Shown here in pieces: positions 25,030 to 31,689 of a stretch of DNA of 33,898 nucleotides. The translations under genes were made by a program, and so were the position numbers. Under the pieces are notes generated by a model. It made no database searches. It was not told the DNA's origin and was given only the letters and a program-made list of their open reading frames with translations. The stretch's first letter is position 1. Each line of letters begins with the position of its first letter. This stretch comes from Solidesulfovibrio magneticus str. Maddingley MBC34 (lineage in GTDB: Bacteria > Desulfobacterota > Desulfovibrionia > Desulfovibrionales > Desulfovibrionaceae): the NCBI GenBank assembly GCA_000307955.1, contig ALAO01000215.1:1-33898 (forward strand). The letters run 5' to 3'.

Positions 25030-25494
25030 ATGCGCACGAAATCCTTTCTGCTGCGGGCCGCCCTGCTGGGGCTGTGCCTGTTTATGGCTGTCCCGGAAAT
25101 GGCCCTCTCGGCCCAAAAGGCCGCTGCGGCCGCGCCGGCTCCCTCGGGCCGGGTGAACCTGGAATTCGGCCAGGGCAGCTTCATTCTCAGCACCTCTGGC
25201 GGCAAGGGCGTCTTGACCTACAGGGGCCGCCGCTATCCCTTCAAGATCGGTTCGGTGGGCTTTGGCGGCATCGGCGTGTCCAAGGTCATCGCCTCGGGCG
25301 AGGTCTATGATCTCCACCGCGTGGAGGATTTCGCCGGGGCCTACGGCCAGGCCCGGGCCGGCTATGCCCTGGGTTCGGGCAAGGGCGTGCAGTGGCTGCA
25401 AAACACCAATGGCGTGGTCATGAAACTGCGCACCGTCACCAAGGGCGTCTCCCTCAATCTGGGGGCCGACGGTCTGGTCGTCGAACTCAAATAA
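25030..25494 (+). CDS. Exported protein of unknown function
   Basis: A 154-residue protein with a Sec signal peptide (RTKSFLLRAALLGLCLFMAVPEMALS, cleavage near residue 28). An Ala/Pro stretch is followed by a compact, glycine-rich beta domain: GKGVLTYRGRRYPFKIGSVG, FGGIGVSKVIASGEVYDLHR, VEDFAGAYGQARAGYALGSG, then SLNLGADGLVVELK at the end. The pattern recalls small periplasmic DUF1134/EipA-like beta proteins, but I am not sure of the family. AAGGGAG is 7 nt before the ATG. An open frame continues upstream without coding features. The next gene begins 66 bp later on the same strand. Confidence 0.78.
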   Translation: MRTKSFLLRAALLGLCLFMAVPEMALSAQKAAAAAPAPSGRVNLEFGQGSFILSTSGGKGVLTYRGRRYPFKIGSVGFGGIGVSKVIASGEVYDLHRVEDFAGAYGQARAGYALGSGKGVQWLQNTNGVVMKLRTVTKGVSLNLGADGLVVELK

Positions 25495-25560
25495 GGCGGC
25501 CATAAACGCCGCGATCAGGCGCAACGTCCCGCCGACAGGGCCGTTTAGGGAGACCGGAGA

Positions 25561-26520
25561 ATGACCAGCCAAGAGCAACGGGCGATCCTGACACTTTGCC
25601 TGATGGCCGCCTTTGCCGACGGCGGCAACGACGCCCAGGAGCGCGAACAGATCCGGCGCATCGCCGAGGGCCTGTCGGCCGAGGCCGCCCAGGAGCTGTC
25701 CGGGCTGTATCAGGACGTGCTGCTTGGCCGGGCCTCCCTGGAGGCGGCGGCCTCGGCCCTGGCCGAGCCGCAGGTCCGCCAGCTGGCCTTTGAAATGGCC
25801 GTGTGCGTGTGCGACGCCGACGGCGGGCAAAGTCCGGCCGAGGGGGATTTCCTGGAACGCCTGCGGGCCGCCCTGGCCCTGGACACCGCCGCATCCCGGG
25901 AGTTTGCCCGCACGGCGGCGGAAGTGGCCGAAGCGCCCCTGGAGAGCGGGCCGGACCCGGCGGCGACGGCGGCCCCGTCCGGCCCGGCCAAGGCCTCGGC
26001 CGTGGACGCCCAGGCCCTGGACAAGACCATCCTCAACTACGCCATCCTAAACGGCGCGCTGGAGATCCTGCCCCAGTCCCTGGCCTCCATGGCCATCCTG
26101 CCGCTGCAGCTCAAGATGGTCTACGCCGTGGGCAAGGCCTACGGATTTGAGCTGGATCGCGGCCACATCAAGGATTTCGCGGCCGCCCTGGGCGTGGGGT
26201 TGACCGGGCAGTTCGTGGAGCAGATCGGTCGGAAGCTGCTGGGTGGCCTGTTCAAGGTGGCCGGGGGCGACTTTTTCGGCGGCGTGGGCAGCGCGGCCAC
26301 GGGCGCGGCCTTTTCCTTCGCCGCCACCTACGCCCTGGGCCAGGCGGCCAAGCTGTACTATGCCGGCGGCCGCTCCATGGACATGGAGCAGCTGCGCCAG
26401 ATGTTCGCCTCGCTGTTTGAGCAGGGCAAAACCATGCAATCGAACTACGCCGAAGCCATCCGGGAGAAGTCCCGGACCGTGGACGTCGACCAGATCGCCG
26501 CCCTGGTGCGGGGACAGTAG
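25561..26520 (+). CDS. TerB-like / DUF697-like membrane protein
   Basis: 319 residues in two parts. The N-terminal part (about 1-115) is helical and TerB/DjlA-like: LTLCLMAAFADGGNDAQEREQIRRIAEGL and, in the second half of the repeat, MAVCVCDADGGQSPAEGDFLERL. Each half has an acidic patch of the kind that binds metal in TerB. After an Ala/Pro linker (about 120-150) comes a DUF697-like region (about 155-285) with LPLQLKMVYAVGKAYGFEL, a helical GVGLTGQFVEQIGRKLLGGL, and two hydrophobic Gly/Ala-rich spans. This suggests a membrane-associated C-terminus. GGAGA lies 3-7 nt before the ATG. Function is unknown; a role in stress or envelope response would be inference. Confidence 0.75.
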   Translation: MTSQEQRAILTLCLMAAFADGGNDAQEREQIRRIAEGLSAEAAQELSGLYQDVLLGRASLEAAASALAEPQVRQLAFEMAVCVCDADGGQSPAEGDFLERLRAALALDTAASREFARTAAEVAEAPLESGPDPAATAAPSGPAKASAVDAQALDKTILNYAILNGALEILPQSLASMAILPLQLKMVYAVGKAYGFELDRGHIKDFAAALGVGLTGQFVEQIGRKLLGGLFKVAGGDFFGGVGSAATGAAFSFAATYALGQAAKLYYAGGRSMDMEQLRQMFASLFEQGKTMQSNYAEAIREKSRTVDVDQIAALVRGQ

Positions 26521-26547
26521 GCCGGCCGGGAACAGGGAGGACGCATC

Positions 26548-27033
26548 ATGGGTCGCATGTCGTGGCGGAGCATCTTCTGGACGCTGGCGTTTTGCGCCGT
26601 GCTGACGGCCTGTTGCCGGCCGGCCCTGGCCGGTTCGGAGCTGTTGCGCGGGGGCACCTATTTCCTGCCCGTCTATTCCCACATCTACATCGGCGACCGG
26701 GCCAGGCCGTTTTTGTTGGCCATCACGGTGAGCGTGCGCAACACCAGCCTCACCGAGCCCTTGACCCTGACGGCGGCGGATTTCTACGATTCCGACGGAA
26801 CCCTGCTCAATAAATACCTGGACGCGCCCAAGACCATCGAACCCTTCGGCTCCATGCGCCTGACCGTGGCCGAATCCGAGAAGCACGGCGGCGCCGGGGC
26901 CAAGTTCCTTGTTGCCTGGACCGCGCGCACGCCCGTGACCCCGCCCCACGTGGAAGCGGTCATGATCGGCAGCGGCGGCCAGCAAGGCATTTCCTTCACC
27001 TCCCAGGCCATTCCCCTCAAGGTCGAGCGCTAG
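26548..27033 (+). CDS. DUF3124 family exported protein
   Basis: The 161-residue product begins with a signal peptide (SWRSIFWTLAFCAVLTACCRPALAG), then matches DUF3124: LPVYSHIYIGD, ITVSVRNTSLTEPLTL, DFYDSDGTLLNKYLD, GGAGAKFLVAW and QQGISFTSQAIPL. The function of this family of small periplasmic or lipid-attached beta proteins is unknown. The cysteines at the end of the hydrophobic span (TACCR) could be a lipobox, but the signal continues to ALA, so type I cleavage is as likely. GGGAGG is 8 nt before the ATG. It is 27 bp after the TerB-like gene and 36 bp before the TetR gene, so the three may share a transcript. Confidence 0.85.
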   Translation: MGRMSWRSIFWTLAFCAVLTACCRPALAGSELLRGGTYFLPVYSHIYIGDRARPFLLAITVSVRNTSLTEPLTLTAADFYDSDGTLLNKYLDAPKTIEPFGSMRLTVAESEKHGGAGAKFLVAWTARTPVTPPHVEAVMIGSGGQQGISFTSQAIPLKVER

Positions 27034-27069
27034 GGCGAGCGCCGGGAATCGCGCCGCAGCCTTTCGCCC

Positions 27070-27663
27070 ATGTCCGCCCCTTCGCCCAAACGTCCCCCCG
27101 GCCGTCCCCGCAGCGACGCCGCCAGACAGGCCATCCTCGAAGCCGCCGACGCCTTGCTGGCCGAGGTCGGCTTCGCCGGGCTAACCATGGAGGGCATCGC
27201 CGCCCGGGCCGGAGTCGGCAAGGCCACGGTCTACCGCTGGTGGCCGAGCAAGGGCGCGGTGGCCATGGAGGCGTTTTTGGCCGGGCTCACCCCCCGCATC
27301 GCCTATCCCTGCACCGATTCCGCCGTGGACGACATCCTGACCCAGATGCTGCGCCTGGCCGAGGCCTACCGTGGGGCGGGCGGCCGGGTGGTGTGCGAGC
27401 TCATCGCCCTGGGCCAGGCCGATCCCGAGGCCTTGGCCGTGTTTTTGGACGGCTACCTGCTGCCACGCCGCGAGGCGGCCAAGGACGTGCTGCGCCGGGG
27501 TGTGGCCGCCGGCCAGATTCGCCCCGACGCCAATCTCGACGCCATGGTCGACGCCCTTTATGCGCCGATTTTCCTGCGCATCCTCCTGCGCCACCAGCCC
27601 CTGGACGACGATTTCATCCGCCATATCGCCTCTCTCGTCTTTTCCGGTCTCGTTCCCCGCTGA
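27070..27663 (+). CDS. TetR/AcrR-family transcriptional regulator
   Basis: A 197-residue TetR-type repressor. The N-terminal DNA-binding domain is clear: ARQAILEAADALLAEVGFAGLTMEGIAARAGVGKATVYRWWPSK (residues 18-61), with the recognition helix at GKATVYRWW. The C-terminal ligand-binding half is of the TetR_C type often found beside exporters. It lies upstream of an MFS gene on the same strand, and a palindromic site overlaps that gene's promoter, so it most likely represses the exporter and responds to its substrate. The inducer is not predictable. Confidence 0.92.
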   Translation: MSAPSPKRPPGRPRSDAARQAILEAADALLAEVGFAGLTMEGIAARAGVGKATVYRWWPSKGAVAMEAFLAGLTPRIAYPCTDSAVDDILTQMLRLAEAYRGAGGRVVCELIALGQADPEALAVFLDGYLLPRREAAKDVLRRGVAAGQIRPDANLDAMVDALYAPIFLRILLRHQPLDDDFIRHIASLVFSGLVPR

Positions 27664-27950
27664 TCCCGGCCGTTTCCCGCCGCCTTACCTGGGAAGGGTC
27701 AGGCCCGGCCTGGCCAATCGGCTCATCCGCGGCACGTTCTTGCGTCTTGTCGTGCAGTGGTCTTGCCTGGCGACAGGCGCGGTCCCTCCGGACGCGCTTG
27801 TCGCCGGGCGGCCCTTGGCCCGCGCGCAGCGTCCCGGGACCGGCAACGCCGGCCTTTAGCCGGGCATTCGGCCAGCCCTTGCCGGCGCAAGCCCTTTGTT
27901 GCGTGGAGACGGCAGGATAGAGGCCTATGCGAAGCCTTTGAAAAGAGGCC
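27664..27950. other. Intergenic region between the TetR and MFS genes
   Basis: GC-rich stretch without a supported gene. Several short GC hairpins are possible, but none has a T-run. Confidence 0.4.
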
Positions 27951-27978
27951 TTGACGAGCCGAAAATTCATATTATATA
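27951..27978 (+). promoter_or_regulatory. Promoter of the MFS gene
   Basis: TTGACG (27951-27956) and TATATA (27973-27978) lie 16 bp apart in an island of A+T-rich sequence within a GC-rich region. The operator candidate overlaps its downstream edge. Confidence 0.6.
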
Positions 27979-27991
27979 CGATACGTACCGT
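27978..27991. promoter_or_regulatory. Candidate TetR operator at the MFS promoter
   Basis: ACGATACGTACCGT is an imperfect 14-bp palindrome with six of seven pairs matching. It begins at the last base of the -10 and covers the likely transcription start. Its form resembles TetR-family operators, and a TetR gene is adjacent. Confidence 0.55.
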
Positions 27992-28018
27992 TTCGAAAAC
28001 AAGCAGAGGAGCATCGTC

Positions 28019-29224
28019 ATGCAAGATATCGTCGAAATACGCCTTGGCGAGGAAGCGGCCCCGGAATTGGGGCGCGGGACCATCGCGCTCATGGCCGGCG
28101 CGGCCGGCCTGTCCGTGGCCAGCCTGTATTACAACCAGCCCATGCTGGGCATCCTGGCCGGAGAATTCTCGGCCAATCCGGCTTCGGTGTCCTGGGTGGC
28201 CGTGCTGACCCAGCTTGGCTACGCCCTGGGGCTTGTCGCCCTGGCCCCGCTGGGGGACCGGTTCGAGCGGCGGGGGCTTATCGCCCTGACCTTTGCCGGC
28301 CTGGCCCTGGCTCTGTTCGGGGCGGCCCTGGCCCCGGGCCTGGGCACTATGCTGGCGGCCAGCCTGCTGGTCGGGGTGCTGGCCACGGTGGCCCAGCAGG
28401 TGGTGCCCATGGCCGCCCATCTGGCCGGCGAGGCGCGCCGGGGGAGCGTGGTCGGCACGGTCATGGCCGGCCTGTTGACCGGCATATTGCTGTCGCGCAC
28501 GGTCAGCGGCCTGGTTGCCGCCTATGCCGACTGGCGCGACGTCTACGCCGGGGCCGGGCTGGCCGCCCTGATCGCCAGCGTCGTGCTGGCGGCGCGGCTG
28601 CCTCGGGTGGAGCCGACGACGAGGCTGTCCTATGGCCGCATCCTGCTGTCGTTGGCCGGGCTTTTTCGCCGCCACGCCACGTTGCGTCGGGCCGGAGCGG
28701 TCCAGGCCCTGCTCTTTGCCGGGTTCGTGGCTTTCTGGGCCGAGCTGGCTTTTTATCTGGAGCGGCCGCCCTTTTCCCAGGGCAGCGCCATGGCCGGGTT
28801 GCTCGGGCTGGTCGGGGCGGTTGGCGTCGTGGCCGCGCCTGTGGTCGGGCGGTTGGCCGACCGGGGCGGCAAGGGCCGGCTGGTGACGCTGGGGGCGGTG
28901 GCGCTTGTGGCCGGATTCGCCGTCATGGGACTTTCCCCGGGTTCCTGGATCGGCCTTGTGATCGGCATCGTGCTGGTGGACGTGGGCCTGCAATCGGCCT
29001 TGGTGGCCAACCAGGCCCGCATCTACGGCCTGGACCCGGCCGCCCGCAGCCGGATCAACACGGTGTTCATGGCCGTCATGTTCCTGGGCGGCGGGCTGGG
29101 CTCGGCCCTGGGGGCGCAAGCCTTTGCCGCCCTTGGCTGGACCGGGGTGTGGGGGCTTGGCGCGGGCTGCGGCCTGGCCGCCCTGGCCGTGGAGGTCCTG
29201 GGGCGCGGCCGGCGCGCGGCCTAG
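28019..29224 (+). CDS. MFS transporter (probable drug/metabolite exporter)
   Basis: A 401-residue major facilitator with about 12 hydrophobic helices. YYNQPMLGILAGEF occurs in helix 1-2, and motif A follows in the loop between helices 2 and 3: GDRFERRG at 79-86. A second, degenerate motif A is seen as GRLADRGGKGR in the middle of the C-terminal half. GAGGAG is upstream of ATG 28019. The promoter bears a candidate TetR operator, so the gene is probably induced by a substrate. Substrate is unknown; families with YNQPML near helix 1 include arabinose/drug-type exporters. Confidence 0.9.
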   Translation: MQDIVEIRLGEEAAPELGRGTIALMAGAAGLSVASLYYNQPMLGILAGEFSANPASVSWVAVLTQLGYALGLVALAPLGDRFERRGLIALTFAGLALALFGAALAPGLGTMLAASLLVGVLATVAQQVVPMAAHLAGEARRGSVVGTVMAGLLTGILLSRTVSGLVAAYADWRDVYAGAGLAALIASVVLAARLPRVEPTTRLSYGRILLSLAGLFRRHATLRRAGAVQALLFAGFVAFWAELAFYLERPPFSQGSAMAGLLGLVGAVGVVAAPVVGRLADRGGKGRLVTLGAVALVAGFAVMGLSPGSWIGLVIGIVLVDVGLQSALVANQARIYGLDPAARSRINTVFMAVMFLGGGLGSALGAQAFAALGWTGVWGLGAGCGLAALAVEVLGRGRRAA

Positions 29225-29261
29225 CGCCTGGTTCTCTGGAAAACAAGGGGTTTCGTCCGCT

Positions 29262-29293
29262 GTCCACGAAACGCCTCAGGCGCTTTCGTGGAC
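29262..29293. terminator. Hairpin between convergent MFS and otsA genes
   Basis: GTCCACGAAA pairs with TTTCGTGGAC (10 bp), and inside it CGCC pairs with GGCG around a TCA loop, with one bulged base. It lies between the 3' ends of convergent genes and probably works on both strands. No long T-run is present outside the stem. Confidence 0.5.
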
Positions 29294-29331
29294 GCGGCGC
29301 GCGGCTCGGGTCGCGCGGGGGCGGCCTACGG

Positions 29332-30860
29332 TCAGGCGACGCGGTCCGTCGTGTCCCAGGGCGGCCCCTGGCCGGCATCGGGGTCGGCCTCGGGATCGGC
29401 CCAGGCCCCCAGGCCCTGGCGGGGGAAGTCGCCTAAGTGGGTGGAAAAGGCCGCGTCCAGAAAGGCGTCCACCCATTGGAAGATGTCGTGGCGGCGGATG
29501 ATGGCCCGAATGGCCCGCATCCGCCGCCGCCGTTGGGCCAGATCCATGGCCGCGCCGTCGCGGATGGCCTCGGCCACGCCCACCACGTCGAAGGGATTGA
29601 CCATGACCGCGTGGCGATGCAGCTCCATGGCCGCGCCGGCGAATTCGCTCAGGCACAGGATGCCGGTCTCGGCCACGTTGCAGGCGGCGTATTCCTTGGC
29701 CACCAGGTTCATGCCGTCGCGCAGCGGCGTGACCAGGGCCATGTCGCTGGCCTCGTAATAGGCGACCAGTTCCTCGTGGGGCAGGTTGCGGTAGACGAAG
29801 TGCACCGGAACCCAGCCCGGCTGGGACCAGCGGCCGTTGATCTCGCCCACCATCCGCTCGATGTCCTCCTTCATGGCCCGGTACTGGGGCACTTCCTCGC
29901 GGCTGGGGACCAGCACCTGGATCAGGCAGACCTTGCCGCGCAGTTCCGGGTAGCTGGTGAGCGCCGTTTGCAAGGCGTCCAGGCGTTGGGGCACGCCCTT
30001 GGTGTAGTCGAGCCGATCGGCCCCGAACAGCAGGAAACGATTGTCGAAGGCCTGGCGGATGTCCTTGGCCGTTTGCCGCACGCCCGGGTCGCGGGCCCGG
30101 TCGGCAAAGGCGGCGAAGTCGATGCTGATGGGGAAAACGCCCAGCCGGGTGGTTTCGCCGGCCAGGGTCAGGGTGACGATCTCGCCGCGTCCCTTGCGCG
30201 CCGCGCCCGGATGCAGGCGTTTGACGACGTCGAAGAAGTTGCGCCGGTCGCGCAGGGTCTGGAAGCCGATGAGGTCGAAGTCGAGCAGGGCGTCGACGAG
30301 CTCGCGCCGCCAGGGAATCTTGAGGAAGATGTCGGCCGGCGGAAAGGGGATGTGCAGGAAAAAGCCCAGGCGCGGGGATCGGCCCTTGGCCTTGAGCAGG
30401 CGGGCCACGAGCATGAGGTGGTAGTCGTGGACCCAGACCAAGTCGTCGTCGGTGGCGGCGGCCGCCGCCGCCTCGGCGAAGGTGGCGTTGGCCGTGCGGT
30501 AGGCTTCCCAGTAGGCGGGCAGGAAGTTGCAGGCATCTGGAATTCGTGGAACAGCGGCCAGAGGATCTCGTTGGAAAAGCCCCGGTAAAATCCCTCCACC
30601 TCGGCCTCGGTCAGGCTGACCGGACGCAGGAAGTAGCCGGCCTGGCGGGAAAAGCTCCGGCACAGGCCGGTCACGCCCTTTTCGGTGGAGCCCGGCCAGC
30701 CGATCCAGGCCCCGCCACGGTTGCCCAGCACCGGGGCCAGGGCCGTCACCAGCCCGCCGGCTCCCTGGCTGGCGGTGAGTTCCCCGTCCGGGCCGCGCCC
30801 GATGGCGATGGGCAGACGGTTGGACAAGACAATGAACCGGCGTTTTTTGTCACTCGTCAT
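29332..30860 (-). pseudogene. otsA: Trehalose-6-phosphate synthase, frameshifted as written
   Basis: OtsA joins UDP- or ADP-glucose and glucose-6-phosphate to give trehalose-6-phosphate. The start (ATG complementary to 30858-30860, AGGAG upstream) reads RFIVLSNRLPIAI, GGLVTAL (35-41) and WIGWPG (52-57). The frame is lost after NEILWPLFHEF, about codon 107. The rest, in the next frame, is fully conserved: DACNFLPAYWEAYR, VHDYHLMLV, FFLHIPFPP, GADRLDYTKGVPQRL, VTPLRDGMNLVAKEYAA. One extra C in the coding strand (GG at 30539-30540 should be GGG on the + strand) restores HEFPDACNFL and a 509-residue protein. It overlaps otsB by 11 bp. Either a real inactivating deletion or a sequencing error explains it. 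Downstream codons show no decay, so error or a very recent mutation is likely. Confidence 0.9.
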
Positions 30861-31689
30861 GGTTGCTCCTGGGTTGCGGTTGTCGGGGCGCGGCCGCTCC
30901 GGCCCAGGCGGCAAGGAACAAAAGCAGTTCCTCGGGCGGGGCCAGCGCGTAGCGCGCGGCGCTTGGCCGGTCGGGACGGCCGGCCAGCACGCCGACGCCG
31001 TCTGGGCCAAGGGCCTGGAAGGCGTCCTCGTCGGTCAGGTCGTCGCCGACATAAACCAGGGTCGAATGGGGATTGTCCCGGGCCATGGCCGTTACGGCTA
31101 GTCCCTTGTGGAAACCGGGCAGGCGCAGTTCCAGGCCGCCGTCAAAGGGATGCAGGGCCAGGCCCGACTGCCGGGCCAGCTCGGCCCAGGCCGGGCCGAC
31201 GCGTGCTTCAAGGGCCTGGCGAGCCTCGGCGGGCAGCCCTCGCCAGTGCAGGGCCAGGCCGGCCGGCTTGGACTCCAACGCCTCCCGCCCGGCCAGCGTC
31301 AGGGCCAGGGCCATGGCCCGGTCCAGGGCGGCCAGCGTCTCCGGGGCCGTTGCCGGGCCCAGGGGGGAGGGCTGGCCGGGCACGAGACGCTCGGCCCCGT
31401 GGCAGCCCCAAATGGCCCAGGGCCGGGCCGGGGCCAGGAAAGCCGCCGCCGTGGCGGCCGGCCGGCCGGTGACGACGGCGAAACGGCCGGAGTCGGTCTT
31501 GGGCAGCCGGGCCAGGATTTCGATCACTCCCGGATAGGGCCGGGCCTCGTCGCGTCGCGGCGTGAACGGGGCCAAGGTGCCGTCGTAGTCCAGGAGCAGC
31601 AGCCCGTCGCGCCGGCCGGCCAGGACCTCGGCCAGCACCGGATCGGCCAGGAGTGCCTCCAGGCCGGGCAGGTCGCGCCCGGGTCTCAC
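30850..31689 (-). CDS. otsB: Trehalose-6-phosphate phosphatase
   Basis: OtsB removes the phosphate from trehalose-6-phosphate. The 279-residue protein is a HAD-superfamily phosphatase: LLDYDGTLAPF (nucleophile and acid Asp in DYD) near 32-42, VTGRP as motif II, HKGLAV with the motif III Lys, and VGDDLTDEDAF as motif IV. The CHGAER segment belongs to the family cap. The GTG start overlaps the stop of the treS-maltokinase gene (GTGA), and the 3' end overlaps otsA. The three genes thus form one tightly coupled trehalose operon. Confidence 0.93.
   Translation of the reverse strand: MRPGRDLPGLEALLADPVLAEVLAGRRDGLLLLDYDGTLAPFTPRRDEARPYPGVIEILARLPKTDSGRFAVVTGRPAATAAAFLAPARPWAIWGCHGAERLVPGQPSPLGPATAPETLAALDRAMALALTLAGREALESKPAGLALHWRGLPAEARQALEARVGPAWAELARQSGLALHPFDGGLELRLPGFHKGLAVTAMARDNPHSTLVYVGDDLTDEDAFQALGPDGVGVLAGRPDRPSAARYALAPPEELLLFLAAWAGAAAPRQPQPRSNHDE

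Noticed and set aside
24517-25830. Long minus-strand frame of 437 codons
   Set aside because: It is antisense to two well-supported plus-strand genes and reflects GC-rich third positions in the opposite frame.
27614-29119. Long minus-strand frame of 501 codons
   Set aside because: It is antisense to the MFS gene, with Gly/Gln/His/Pro-rich low-complexity translation typical of a shadow frame.
30520-30560. Programmed frameshifting in otsA
   Set aside because: There is no slippery heptamer or downstream stem structure, and OtsA is a single continuous product in the family. A one-base deletion or sequencing error is simpler.
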